Positions 50,008 through 63,405 of a stretch of 64,000 nucleotides of DNA are shown here, one piece after another. How positions within the stretch are numbered: the first letter of the stretch is position 1; each line of letters starts with the position of its first letter. The stretch comes from Phycomyces nitens. Taxonomy: Eukaryota; Mucoromycota; Mucoromycetes; Mucorales; Phycomycetaceae. The notes beneath the pieces were generated by a model, which saw only the letters and a program-made list of their open reading frames with translations, was not told where the DNA came from and ran no database searches. Made by a program: the position numbers and the translations under genes. The stretch lies in contig JAHRBC010000004.1 of the NCBI GenBank assembly GCA_022702545.1, forward strand, positions 4,618,001 to 4,682,000. The letters run 5' to 3'.

Positions 50008-53000
50008 ATGGAAGCAGACAACCGGAAGACGACCATCTCTCGTTTTGAGTATGACGATGTGTCGACATTAACAACGTTTAACTTTTATGAGACCAAGCCA
50101 GAGGTTGATCAGGAAGGCGTCTTGTCAAAGTTCCTCTCCAAGTTCAAGACAGCCGTCTCTGGACCCAACTCCCAAACATCACAACAACCTCTTTCTCGCC
50201 TGCCCTCTGGCGACCTGACCTTTGAACCCAACGGAAGCGATGTGAATAGCCTACCAGACGACCAACGACGAGCCCAGATATCCTCTCGACCAGCCAGTCT
50301 TTTATCAGCCTCACTTGCACCTCTGGAAAAACCGCAGCCCAGCACAAGCACAGGCAACAATGCCAGTAACCACAAACTATTTATCACTTCACCCACACCT
50401 CCTGGTTCGCTCCATTTCACAAGACCAGCTCAATCCAGCCCTGCACGGTCGCCAGATATGAATGAGACGGCTGGTTCATATCCACTGCCAATATCTCGCC
50501 TATCCATCGACTCTCTTCCCTATGGAAACATGCTTACTAAGACGTCTTCCTGTGATAGCGATACACAGTCTGTAATGACAAATTTCTCAGTGTCCAATGC
50601 CAATTCGCTCAGTCGTATGATCGGGCGACTGCGAGGGGAGAAGCCCAACAAGGACTATTGGATGCCGGATGAACAGTGCAAGGAGTGCTTTGAATGCAGC
50701 TGCCAGTTCAATCTGTTTAGGCGCAAACATCACTGCCGCATTTGTGGTGAGATTTGTTTGTTGTTGGCATGCAACCTTATCGCTGATGTTATTATTGTTG
50801 TCTCAAAGGCCAGATTTTTTGTGCAAAGTGTGCGTCCCATATCATCCAAGGAGAGCGTATCAGCCAAAATGGACAGGTCAGGGTGTGCAACTTTTGCTTC
50901 TCCAAACTAGAGGCCCAAGAGCAAGAAGACGCTGATTCAATGCATGAAGCGTACATGTACGCCGGAAACCGCAATTCAGCCGACCTAGATACCATTGTTG
51001 GTATGGCCCCAGTGATGCCCGACCAGAAACCATTGTCTTCGGCTCCAATGATGCAGATACCAACAACCCTAAAGAACCACCGTCAGAGTGACTATGGAGG
51101 AGAAGATGCAATGACATTTGCCCTCGAGATCCCTTCTCGAGAACAACTTCCACCATACAACAATGCCTCTTCTTTTGGGGCAATCTATGCTGGTTCTCCA
51201 GGCATGTTCCCATCATCATCATCTCCTTCTTCGTTGCCTTATTACCACCACTCTGATATCCCTCGTCCACTAGAGCCAGAAACAAACCTCAAGAAGCTCC
51301 TCAAGGTCACAAATACCCTACTGCGCCAACGATCTCGCACAAGCACCATGAATTCACTGGGAATTGAGACTAGCCAGCAAGCCTTGTTGGAAGCCAAGCA
51401 AACCGGGTCTTCGGTGCCATTTCGCCGCAATTCGCTCTCAATGAATTCACCTTTGGTAGATGGAGGAGGCGGCACTCTGCTGTCGACAGATTTTGCATTC
51501 TCTGGCTCTGACAACGAGGACGATGATCCTCGCAAGTGGGACAAGAGTCCAAGAAACCTATTGAATTTCTTGGGTGGAAATAGTGAAAGACCAACCTCTA
51601 CGCTACTCAGTAGTGGGCACAACCATTTTCAAAACGAAGACTCCAATGTTTTGGGTTCCAATGGGTCTCTGTCTGGCAAGGGAGAGAGCACGGCGAGTGA
51701 TGAAGATGTCCATGAGCAACGGATAAGAATGAAGCGCACAGACGACCTTCGGACGCGCGAACGATCCAGTGCAATTAGACGTCGCCTGAGCATGTCTGGA
51801 GTGGCTGCACGTCCAATACGAGCACGAACACAGAGTCTGATGCGGAATGCCCCCATAACTACTGCCACTGTTGATGATAATTACAGTAACTCTGATACCC
51901 CTCTCTCGCCTCCTTTGGCAGATGCGCCTGTACCCCACATAACCAACAACCCACACAACAGTCAATCCGCACAAGATCTTGGACGGGTGCGTGCGATGGC
52001 CCTCACGAGCACCTTTTCACCTCGCCATCGTCGTGCAGCATCTGCGCCATTGAGTATTGAATTGGACTCTGCCTCGCTTGAACATATCCGGCGTCTGCTG
52101 CGACACATGCTTAACCAGACCGATCCCAAAGTGGTTAAGCACCGTTCTCAATGGGAAGAGGTCTTGATCAATTTACTGCTCAAGGTGTCGGAAAATGTGA
52201 ATCCGGATATTCGGGGCGGTGATGAGATTGATATCCGCCACTATGTTAAAGTAAAGAAGATTGCTGGTGGACAGCCCAAAGACAGCCTCTACGTCAAGGG
52301 TGTTGTATGCACCAAGAATGTAGCTCATAAACATATGGTTCGCACTGTCACTAACCCCCAGATCCTCATTCTCCTTTTCCCACTCGAGTGGTCTCGAGAC
52401 ACCTCCAAAGGAGAGCAGCAGTTACAACCCATTGACCCCGTATTAGCCCAAGAAAAGGACTACTTGGAGAAACTGGTCAACCGAATCATTGCTCTCAAAC
52501 CCTCCATTGTGCTCGTGAGCTCAAACGTATCTCGCCTTGCGCTTGATTTCCTAGTCAAGGCCAACATTGTCGTCGTCTACAATGTGAAACTGAGTGTGCT
52601 TGATGCGGTGGCACGTTGTACAGGTGCCAGCATTATCCCATCCTTTATTCAACTCAACACAGAAGAGCTCACTCTCGGCCATTGTGGTACTTTTGAGACA
52701 AGGACACACGTTCATGAATGGATTCCAAACCGCCGCAAAACCTTTTTGATGTTTCATGATTGTCCGCCTGATCTTGGTGCGACAATTATCCTTCGTGGTG
52801 GGCGTGTAGAGACCTTGAGAGTAATCAAGCGTATTCTGGATTTCATGGTGTTTGTCGTCCACAATCTCAAGCTCGAATCGTTCCTGATGCGCGATTTTGC
52901 AAAGATGCGAAACGTCGTCCGGGCATCACTTCCAGAAGATAAGGAGGCCAAGGAGTGTAAAGAAAAGGATGCCAATGGTGCAACTATACCCGACCCACGC

Positions 53001-56000
53001 ATCGTTGAAATTTCCCTGAATTTCAATGAGAAAAAAGAATCCTTGGTCATAGAAGGAGAGAATTTAATTCCAAAGTCAGGGCAAACAGGTATATCTGGAC
53101 CCACAACAGTAGAGACAGCAGCCTCGGCCGCCGCTGCAGCAGAGGCAGTAACAGCAAAGGCAATAATGATCAAGAAGATTAGAGACATGGAGAGTGACGA
53201 ACGGATAAAGCCAATGATGGATATTGTCACAAAGTACAAGAATGTCACACTGTCAGCGTCTCCTATGGCCAAGTTCCCTCCTCCATATTTGCTTTTACGG
53301 CTCAAGGAAACACAGATGCGGATGATCGCCCTCATAGAAAAGGGAATCGGACACTACAAGCCTGACCCAAAACTAAACCAGCCATCGATAGAAACATTAC
53401 TCGCTATACCCTTGCCAACATCATTAACAGACATGCCAGCATATATACATGCATTTGAGCCAGTCCTAATTGCAGACCTTGATTACCACCAGATACTTGA
53501 AGAACACCACCATCGTTGGCGAGCACTTGAAGCCTACATTGATACAACCACAGATACCCTTTCACCATCCTATTACCAACAATTGGTTGTTCTTTCGACA
53601 AGTATTTGCACAGAGACTACGGTGCCTTGTCAGGGTCCAGAGATGCGTCTGTTTGAATACTACCGTTCAGAGTCGGATATGACTTTGGGTCAGTATATTG
53701 TTGATACTGCATACGATTCACCTAGTCAGTGCCCTTCAGCAATGTGCAACAGAACACTACTTGAGCATTACAGAGCATATGTCCACGGAAGCGACAAGGT
53801 TATTGTTCAGATCCAACGCTTTGAATCACCACAGCCATTGGCACCAAACACGGTCATGTCCTGGAGTTACTGCAAGCACTGTGCTCTTTATACCTCTTTG
53901 ATTCCAATGTCAGAAAACACCTGGAAGTATTCGTTTGGAAAATTCCTTGAACTTATCTTTTATCAAGCTGAACAGCCCTTGTCCAAGATCGATCAATGCC
54001 CTCATACCATGTACCGCGACCATATTCACTACTTTGGCTACAACGGACTTGCTGTGCGTTTCCATCACGAAAGCATCGAGCCATTTGATGTATTTGTGCC
54101 CCCAACATACCTATACCTCAATCCCAAATGTCTGAGTGCTGCCAAAGACGCTGCCCTCGAGACCGCACGGGGAAAGATTGCACGGTTCTATGAGTCCATT
54201 GTTGAGCGCAATCGCAACTTTATGTTTGATGTCGTACAGCCAAACATGGTGGATTCCTGCAAAGAATTCCTGCAAGACCTTTCAAGACGTGCCAATGAAG
54301 AAAAGAAGCAGATGCTACAGTCTCTCCAGGCAGTCTATGCAAAGACTGTTGCTACTGATATTCTATGCTTCAATGAGGTCCGGTTCTATCTTCAGATGTG
54401 CGTGTACCAGTGGGATCTAAAGTATATCGAGTTTGTTCGCCAATACGTCCGGCCAGAAAGAGAACTTCGTAGATTGACTGCAAGTCATTTCAGACGCATG
54501 TTGCCTGCAGAAACAATGATATCAATGCCCGTTGCTAGTCTAGATTTGCGTACCAAACGTGCCACTGAAGCAGCCGATCTTCCCTTGCTGGATGTTGGTC
54601 TGGACGAATATGATAATAATGCCTATGGTGTCTCTGGTCTTCAATCGGTTGTCGACCAAGAACAAGACGCTGTATATTCGTTTAAGCAGCAGCCTATGTT
54701 GGGTGAGTCACCCACAACTGCAGCACCATGGCTTGAAGAAGAAATCCGTTTTGAGTCCCTCTTGCAAAAGATGCACGATGATCAGGTTGAGGCCACCAAG
54801 CGACGGGATACTGGAGACAAGGATTCAATAAACACCGTCAAGAAGAATGAAGACGATGATGTATCTTCTCAGATACTCGACCCTAGTGTTGCAAGGCGCC
54901 TATCACTTGAGCTCATGAAGGACAATCCGATTAGATCTGCTTCATGGCAAGAAAGTGTTTTGGAGGAAGAAGATGAGCCCAAGAAAAAGAAGGCTCTTCC
55001 CAAACTTGAAGAGACATCTATCTTGGGACGCCATGCTGGAATATTGACCTTGCTTTCTGCCGATGCATACAAAAGAGTTGCAGTCGAACTGCTGCCAAAA
55101 AGTGCTGTTGTTAAATCCAAGAGTTCACCACCTCCAGCCTCTAATCATCTCACTACTACTCAGGTTGTCCCAGAGGCATCACGCACATCCACTCGCAGAC
55201 AGAAGCTGGAGCAGGAAAGACAAAAGAGAATCCAGAATGAACAAGGATCGGAAGATCATACTATAGACGGCATCCGTCTGTCTCGCCAGCACCCTTGGGA
55301 CGCCACGGTTTCTCCATCTGAATCAAGTTCACGCACTTCATTGAATTCTGACATTCCTGTCAAGAAAGAACTGCCATTGAGTGGATATCGATATGGATAC
55401 AAGGGATCAACTGAACGCGGCAGTACTTCACACAGTAGGACCCGGCCCAGAGTTGTTGAGCCTTTTGAGAATTCAAAGGAAGCTGATAAAGGCAGCAGTT
55501 CAAAATACAGTAGGATTGCAACCAGTACTCAAAAGTACAAGTATAGCAGCAATAGTGGCATGGATACACTTCAGGTACCAAATCAGATCAACCCCAGAAT
55601 TAGGTTTTCAAAGAATCTATCATCAGCCTCGAGAGCGCGCAGTGCACGACAGAACCTACCAAGCAAATCCTCTATTGAAGTCTACAAGACGATCAAGGAT
55701 ATTGTGCGTGAAGAGTCGGACGACGAGTTCCAAGCAACAGATATCGATGACCAGACTGATTTCGAAGATGACGATGAAAGATACACAGCCATTTCGCGTG
55801 CGTTTTCACTGACCAGAACCGACGAGTATGATGAATCGCTTGGACGTGAGACAGATCCTCCTCATATCCAACAGCTTCGACGTTTCAATCGCGAACAGTT
55901 CCAGATGTTTAGTTCTAGTTTGCCGCATCTTAGCTTGGACCTAGAGGATACAAAGCCCACCAATAAGGCCATCAATGATCCCCTCAACCAAACAATCTCT

Positions 56001-57983
56001 GACTTTAGACTAGGACGTAGTCGAAGTGGATCGACCATTGGAACCGCCAAAACCGGAAGCCTGACCATGATAGGTAAATCATATAAAAGGAGATTGACCT
56101 TGTAAAGTATGATTTACTAAAAACTAAATATTCTTGTACAAATATATATATATATATATGTATAAAGATTCATCAAGCACCGAGCTCTCTAGTAGTGGCC
56201 CCGAGCGAAATTCGTTTATAAAGACAATCACAAACATGTTGGCTGAAAAGGGCCTTGGAAATCTAGTGCCACTCGAATATCCATTGTAAGTATTACTGTC
56301 TTGGAAAACCTGGATATTGTACAAATACAATCAACTAACCAATGCCATTTCTCGCTTGACCAGATCACCTATTGAACACATTTTTCCGGGATCCAACATA
56401 ATCGTGGGTGAAGACGAACCAAGTACCATCATTGCCTTTTCACTCGATTGTTCAGATTATAGAGAAAAGCTCAAACAGATACGAGCCAGTCATGCCGAAA
56501 GTTCTGCAGAAACTAATGGCGAAAATCATGGAGATATTCCTCTTTACGGTCAAGGTTACAACAATTCAGAAAAGTACCCCGAGAGTTATGTAGATGACCA
56601 TGCGGATGATATCAGTTTTTCAGGTGAAAGTGAAAAGATGATGCTTGACGCCATGGGCGACCCTTTGGCTCCAAACGCACCCTTTTTGGCCGAACGTACT
56701 CTTTTAAGCAATTCTGGCAGCCACATCAAGAATTGTACGTACAAGTGTTAAATAGCCAGAATACGCTACTTATGATTCCTCTTAGATTTTGCGGATGGGA
56801 CGACAAAGTTCTTTTGCAAAATCTTTTTTGTGGAACAGTTTGACGCATTGCGCCACAAGTGTGGATGCGATGAAAGTTATATTGCTTCACTTGTAAATTG
56901 TTGCAAATGGGACTCTTCTGGTGGTAAATCTGGCTCTGTGTTTTTGAAGACCAAAGGTAATTATATTTCTTAAAAAAAATGGGGGCTTCTTGATTAAAAG
57001 GGGTACCTTAGATGATCGGTTCATTATCAAGCAAATCCCAAAATACGAGATGGATACCTTTTCAAGGATTGCTCCAGCATACTTCAAGTACATGGCCGAA
57101 TCGTTTTTCCACGAGGTAATAGAATGGATGAATATTATATACAAAAGGCCCAATAATAACTCAATCGGTGTATAGCTTCCAACTGTTCTTTGCAAGATCT
57201 TTGGCTTGTATCGTATTGGATTCAAGAACACTGCGACTGGAAAATCTACAAGAATGTATATCCTGGTCATGGAGAATCTCTTTTATAAACGTGTGGTGAA
57301 AAAGGTAGCTTGATAGTAGAGATTAGTAGAGATTATTGTGCTCAACACTCTATATAGATATTCGATCTAAAGGGATCAATGAGAAACAGACATGTGCAAG
57401 AGACTGGAAAGAAAAACGAGGTTCTCTTGGATGAAAACATGGTTGAACGTAAGACCAGACAAGAATCTTAATCTATCCAATCTAACATAGACCACCCCAA
57501 AGTTGTCTATCAATCTCCTCTGTTTTTGCGTGTTCATGCAAAGGAAATGCTCAACGATTGTCTTCATAATGATACCCTGTTTCTCTCTCGATTGGACGTG
57601 ATGGATTATTCGCTGCTTGTCGGTGTAGATGAGGAAAACCAGGAGCTTGTGGTTGGAATTGTTGGTAAGTTTATCCAAAAAGATATCTAGGGCCATTCTA
57701 ACGATAACAACAACAACATATAGATTTTATTCGGACATTTACTTGGGATAAGAAGCTAGAAAACTGGGTTAAAGAATCTGGAATATTGGGTGGAGGAGGC
57801 ATGGAACCAACAATCATTTCGCCACGCCAGTATCGAATAAGGTTCAAGACAGCAATGGAGAAGTACTTTTTGAGGGTGCCTGATTTCTGGATCAATAAAC
57901 ACAAGTGGGCTGCACCAAAACTTCTTGACAATGGAATGTCTGTACATCATCATCACCCCACCGACCATGATTCGGTTGTATAA
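50008..57983 (+). CDS. FAB1: Phosphatidylinositol-3-phosphate 5-kinase FAB1 (PIKfyve)
   Basis: Ten exons: 50008-50746, 50809-56073, 56168-56285, 56364-56734, 56786-56956, 57012-57115, 57176-57304, 57358-57448, 57491-57664 and 57724-57983. All joins keep phase, giving 2473 residues. Domains in order: FYVE finger, residues about 215-285, with RRKHHCRIC and paired CxxC motifs, which binds PI3P; a Cpn60/TCP1-like domain, about 700-970, with GATIILRGG; a Cys/His-rich segment near 1265 ([14 protein letters not shown]); a disordered charged region; and the C-terminal lipid kinase, about 2150-2473. Kinase marks are [48 protein letters not shown] and [13 protein letters not shown]. It makes PI(3,5)P2 on vacuole/endosome membranes, where a Vac14-Fig4 partner complex is expected. 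The first splice falls inside the FYVE finger (CRIC/G). Confidence 0.95.
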
Positions 57984-59611
57984 CACTTATTTACCTTATA
58001 AAATAAAAGCAAGTACAAAGATATTAGCCACACTGTTATCTTGTGGAAATTTTAAATTTCCATGAGTTTGGGTTTAAAACGGGAGTTAAAAATCAAAAAT
58101 GCTTCCTGTTCTGTTCCAGTTGTGGAAAGTCAGTGGATAAAATGGATTAAAATGCATATTCATTAAAGTATCTCCATAGTTTTCTCTTTATTCTCAAGAA
58201 ATAGAGCGCACTAAATTTCCCTCATAATCAACCGTCGATAAAAACATTTATTTTTCACTAAACATCTATTTTTCTCAGACAATTCATGAACCAACAATTT
58301 CCTCGGCTTTGATAATGTATCGGAGCTTGTATACTACAGGAGCAGTTTAAATATTTTACAAATATAGAAATCACGGATTTTCCTCAAGATGACAGGGTGG
58401 CTATTAATTGACATTATATGTAAAAAAAAATGTGGCTATAAATATCAGGTTATTTTGTGTATATGTTTGTGGAGGTACAGGAATCAACTTTTGCATTAAC
58501 TTGGCATTACAGGTTTAATCCAAGAAGCTATTCTTGATCGATACAGATTGGTATTTGTACAATGTCTTGATTTGCGTGAGAATTATGCAGATGGGCAAAA
58601 GATAAGCTGTAGCTGATCTCATTAATATCGTTTGGTGGTCAACTGAGACACGTTCCGGTAAAGGTAGAATAAAGTTATTTGAAAAAAAAGAATATCATTG
58701 GAATCTATTACCGTCTAGATTTCTTTGGCCTTTTTGACACGAAGATTATGTGTGTTACATCATGTCAAAAAGATTGTGACAGTCAAGGTAAAGACCTAGG
58801 CTGTAGATAAGATTGTGTTGCCAGTAATTGAAAGCAAAACAATGCAATAAAAAATTTTACGTTCTAGACAACCTTTTTTTAAATCAAATGCTTTGAGGAT
58901 ATTTGACGAGTAGGAAAATGTGAACATCTTGACATCTAAAGGTATAAAATATTAAAGCATTACACCACAATGAGAGTAGACTTAACTAGGTTTTCAATGG
59001 TCCCAGATTTTTAAATAAAATGGGAAGCTTACTCTAGGTGAAACCAGAGCAAGATATTGCTTGTATACCAGCCCTTTCCTTGGTTAGTATATTGTTCTCA
59101 AAAAGTACATTTGACTATCTTGAGTCTAAAATAATCAAATGGCTATCAACAGAGCTTAATCATAGTATACCTAGACTGAGATGATTGAATAAGGAGATTA
59201 AAGCAAATTCGTACTCTAGATAATTATGACCTCAAGTATTAAGAGAATAATAACTGTATTAACATGTATAAACTGATAATTATTCAAGCCTGACTTGGAA
59301 AACTATAACATTTCTGACCATCAAGATATACAGATGGAGTAACGGATGATATTATTAATATTTACTATATAAGCTTTGGGGTGGACTCTCAGCTATAACA
59401 TGTAAAAAAATATTTATCTCGACACTTTTTATGGTTCTCGCACCCAAACACATCCAAATCCAAGTCCACAAACATTGGACTGTATTGAGTGCAATAAATA
59501 TATTGTCAGTCAAGACAGCATGAAAAATAACTCATAATTATACAAAGACAGAATCCGTAAACGACAGAAGCGAACTAAGGAGTAGATCAATTAAAATGAA
59601 TAAAACAAGTT
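57984..59611. other. Intergenic AT-rich DNA downstream of FAB1
   Basis: No gene is supported. An AATAAA lies right after the FAB1 stop (about 58001-58007). Confidence 0.5.
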
Positions 59612-59619
59612 TTTTTTAG

Positions 59620-59952
59620 CTCATAAACGAAGCACAGTCTGCGTCAATAAAATATCTTGCTCAATTTACAATATCTTCTACTCATCTTTTTGACAAATGT
59701 ACCCGAGTGTTCAAATTACCAGAAGCTGTGCGTAGATCAAGTATTCCAAATATAATGACATGTCTAGCTTACAAAATACTTTTTTTAGATATTTTAAATC
59801 ACCTCAATTCAGATTCTTGTCTCTTTCCTCGGGAGATTCTTGCTTCTGTCGAGTTATTTACTTGTTTAATCACTCATAATCGTATCTCAATAATGGTCTT
59901 GACCTGTAAAATATCAACTCCGGTAGAGCTCTTGAAAGCTTTTCCTACCTAA
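59620..59952 (+). pseudogene. Orphan exon-like frame after a splice-acceptor
   Basis: A poly-T/TAG acceptor-like sequence (to 59619) is followed by about 110 open codons: LINEAQSASIKYLAQF, then THLFDKCTRVFKLPEAVRRS, then IPNIMTCLAYKILFLDILNH, ending AFPT and a stop. The composition looks like real protein rather than AT noise. No start codon or upstream exon was found and I do not recognise the family. It may be the last exon of a decayed element gene. Confidence 0.3.
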
Positions 59953-60282
59953 AGAGCGCAATTCCAAGTGTAGTGACCTTTGCAGCACTATAATGAATTG
60001 GAATCATTAAAAAAAAAGATGATTTGGAGTGATACGTCCAATATTCTTTTCAAAGATAATCGTAAGCATGTTTGGCCTGGGACTAATCAAAGGTACTGTC
60101 GCAAGTTTAGGTTCATCAGAATATCAATCCCTTGGCTAAGCTATATCTGTTGATAATCGCAGCAATCGCCTTTGTATCTTAAAATGTGTACAGTAGGTCA
60201 TGAATAAAGCTGCGTAGACAGTACCTGAACGGTACCAAGATAAGATAATTTTAACTGTAGTAATAAAGCAAATTATAAATAT

Positions 60283-62038
60283 TTATGGAAAATATGTATA
60301 ATAGTAATAATAACAATAACAGAATCTTATTTGGAATAAATCATGAGAATTAATCAGTGATGAATAACCGTGAGAGAAGACTTTCTTTTTCTTTTTGGGC
60401 AATATCGCTCGACTCGCTTGAATAAGATCAAAAGGAAATTGTTGACTTGGTAATGGAGTTCGTGTTATAGATTCCATCTTGAACTTTTCGTATCATTCTT
60501 TGATAGAAAGTAGATCGTCAAGATAAATTATGATAGACGTCAAATTATTCATGACTTGAGGAATTGTGACAGATGGTAGTTCAAGGAAAGTCCAAATGCC
60601 AAATTTTTGATTCATGTAAAAAAAGTGTAATGTGCCGCCTGCATTAAAAATATTTACTTTGGAGTGTGTATGTTATCCAACAGATATATTCCCTTTCTTT
60701 CACTTACTAATTGTTTGGAAACACATGACACCGTTCAAATTGTACTTTTGCAAGCAGAGTGAGGCGGTAAAAGTCAATAACCTTTAAAAGATTGGTGGTA
60801 TTTTTTGTCTTGATTTCACCAATAGTTGTTGTAAATGAAAAGCAATATTGATCATACACGTCGATTTGATAGTCAGGGCGAATTGTTGTGTTTTCATTTT
60901 TAATTAGACGTGTATTTGAACTGTGAAAACTATTCAAAAAGTATCAGTAAATAAAAGCAATAAAAGAGCAGATTATTGTTACCAATGGGATACAATATTG
61001 TCTTTTGATGATGAGAATAAACCTTAAACGAAAGGGTGTATATATGAGGAGGACAAATGATTTTCAGATATTGATTCAATATTGAGGTCCCGTATAGCTG
61101 GCAATCTATTAGAATATAAAGATAAGAATAGGTCTCGGTTGATCCGTTCATGATTGGATTACATTGCTTCGACTGCCAAGATGACACTTCTTGTCGGGTC
61201 AACGGTTGTCTTTGCCAGAGACAGTAATGCGATTCTAGCATCGAGAATTTCGATATAACCGCTCTTTACTTGCTGTGCATAAAAAGGATTAGCACAAATG
61301 TATTCTTTTGTGAAAAAAGTACGCACCTCCAGTGTGTCCTTGATTGACATGATTATATTTTGATCATGTATCTTCTTTTTACAATTGAGTCGCTGGATAA
61401 GTACATTGTACAAATTCTTTAAAAGAAATGGCGGAAAATATGAAACTGGTATGCTTTGGTATTGATTCCGCCTTTGCACCACAAGAATCCATGAGATCGA
61501 ACTTTATAAAATAAGGTACAAGATTTTTCTAAATTTTTGTACTTACAGCAAATGGTTGAAAAACCGATCCACGTCTACGTATTTTGTGCTATTCTCAATG
61601 TAGTGGCTACGTAATTGTTGAAAGCGCTCACTAAAATTTTCTGAGCCTACAATCCAGCTGTCATCTCTTGAAGCTTCCATGCTATTGTAGACGACAAACT
61701 ATGAAAAAGGGAATATTGTTTGCAGGCTTCATCTATTTTAATTACAAATCTGTATGTTGCTCAACATGAGCTCGAAGTTGTTGCTTTTGTTCAAACAGCA
61801 TTATACAACTGGGGCACGATAATCGAATAACATGATTTTCAAATGCATTTATAATCGCATTGCTGTACGGTTTGCTGTTTTTTAGTTTCTGATACTTTGA
61901 ACGCGACACTAAAATAATATCGTGCTTTCGGTGAACATGCTGGCGTACCCTTGTCATATCATGGTAGAAATCTTTTTCATCACAATATGGACAAACGTTT
62001 TTTGCTAAAATAACTGTTTCTGGTCCAATAATAGACAT
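60283..62038 (-). pseudogene. Decayed C2H2 zinc-finger gene with RPD...GEIK (PD-(D/E)XK-like) C-terminal region
   Basis: Minus-strand pieces in order. MSIIGPETVILAKN starts at 62038 with two Cys2His2 fingers (CPYCDEKD...HVHRKH and CPSCIMLFEQKQQLRAHVEQH) and a donor near 61749. It joins in phase to MEASRDDSWIVGSENF (about 61680-61551), then to ISWILVVQRRNQYQSIP (from about 61503) and on to TVDPTRSVILAVEAM near 61160. Further on come RPDYQIDVYDQYCFSF, TTTIGEIKTKN and VIDFYRLTLLAKVQFERC (about 60920-60710). Last is GTLHFFYMNQKFGIWTFLEL (about 60640-60590). A TGA interrupts SIKE/YEKFKMESITRTPLP in the same frame, and two joins do not keep phase. RPD-x17-GEIK resembles the D...ExK core of restriction-like nucleases. 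The family resembles uncharacterised proteins abundant in mucoralean fungi, as I recall them. Function unknown. Confidence 0.5.
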
Positions 62039-62109
62039 TGATAAGTAAAAAAGAAACGAAAGAAAAAGATCAAAGCCAACCAATACACTTATAAAATGGA
62101 AAAACACCT

Positions 62110-62365
62110 GTCAGGTCGACTAGCCCAGTCACAAAAGAGAGTACAGTGTCTCCTGTACCACATTGATATATTAAGAAGTGGAATTTAGCATTGGATCCAC
62201 TGTAACAAAAGAGAGTAACGAATAGAAAAGCATTGACCAGACCTACGAGAATTGTTAAAAAATAGGAATTCACCTACTTGACCTACCACCAGAGTTTTAC
62301 AACGAATGCCATGTTTACTTGGGGCGGTTTCTTGGAAAGTTAATTTACGAGTTTGGGTAAAATTA
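62110..62365 (-). pseudogene. Short two-exon coding remnant, unknown family
   Basis: On the minus strand, RKLTFQETAPSKHGIRCKTL then VVGQV is joined across a 33-nt GT-AG gap to GLVNAFLFVTLFCYSGSNAK and FHFLIYQCGTGDTVLSFVTG, ending near VDLTG. The join keeps phase, but the gap is very short for an intron and no start codon is visible. The second part is hydrophobic. It lies directly upstream of the C2H2 gene start and could be its 5' part or another relic. I do not recognise it. Confidence 0.28.
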
Positions 62366-62900
62366 AATTAAATTGCCATCTTTTTCCTTCTAAGCTTCTT
62401 ATACAAGCAATATGACATATTTTTCATGAAAATAAAAATATGAAATACTTGACAAAAGAGCCAACGACACAATGGAGTGGTTTGAAGACGTTGATTCATT
62501 TAATTTAGAAACTCTTGCGACATTTCAAAAATATAAAAAAGTTCAGCCATCTTAGGAAAAACCGAATGAGGTCTAAGATTAATGAGAGCATAAAAGTTCA
62601 AGAGTGAAAAAAAAATCCTTTTTAAAAGTTTAAAAATGGGTATAATGTGCATTCTCATGACAAGAAAGTTCTCTTTATTTATTGCTTGCAAGTTAAATTG
62701 TACAAAGCTAGAAAGCTCACTAGGTTATCTAGTGGGACTTGGCCTACTAGACAACAGTGAACTAGGAGATTAAAAGACGATCTAGAATGGAATATATTCG
62801 AGAAACAAACAGATTGTGATAAGAGAAACATTAGAGCGTTGCAGTAATAGGAAGAAAGAAATTCTAAAGATAAACTCCAATAATGGTTCAAAGGGGTAGA

Positions 62901-63405
62901 TCAATAGACAGTATCAGCATTTCCTAAAGTTTCACCAAAAGCATCAAACATATCAGTAATTTCCTCGTAAAAAGAAATCTCATCATCAGATTCAGAAACG
63001 GGGGAGCTAATTCATTTGAAGAAATAATATTAGTACTTTGTGCTGTCTATATTGTATTACAATATATTCTTACCTTTTGTCATCATCAGAAAAAGAATAA
63101 TTTTGAGGAGTAGAAACAGAGGGCATTTTTGTGGGCACATCATTGTCCTCAGTTGTTTCCATAGAAATATCCCTTTCAAGATCAAAAGGACGTTTAGAAA
63201 CAGCTGCAGACGTAGAAGCAGTAGCAAAAGTATAAAAAGGCACAGAAGAAGAAGCAGTCGAGCTATTTAAAAAAATAATGTAAGCCTCTGTTTGAAAGCA
63301 AAATACTTTTAGCCATATTCTTACACAAGCTGGTTTGTGTAGCTTGCTGAATTTTTACCAGAAGCAAATTTAACATGACTTGCGTTGTTTTCCTTGCATG
63401 TCTTC
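62901..63405 (-). pseudogene. BED-like Ser/Thr-rich gene truncated by an LTR insertion
   Basis: Minus-strand exons 63405-63325, 63262-63074 and 63006-62901 join in phase. They read CKENNASHVKFASGKNSASY then TNQLV, STASSSVPFYTFATASTS, KRPFDLERDISMETTEDND and FSDDDKSSPVSESDDEISFY, ending GETLGNADTVY and a stop. The first piece looks like the second half of a BED-type zinc finger (C...K...S..L), common in hAT-type transposases and derived host proteins. The rest is acidic and Ser-rich. The frame is open right up to the LTR that starts at 63406, so the 5' end, with start codon and first metal ligands, has been cut off. The family call is tentative. Confidence 0.5.

Noticed and set aside
62472..62555. 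Small plus-strand frame starting MEWFEDVDSFNLETLATF
   Set aside because: Only 27 codons, with no homology I recognise and no transcription evidence. It could be a leader peptide or chance.
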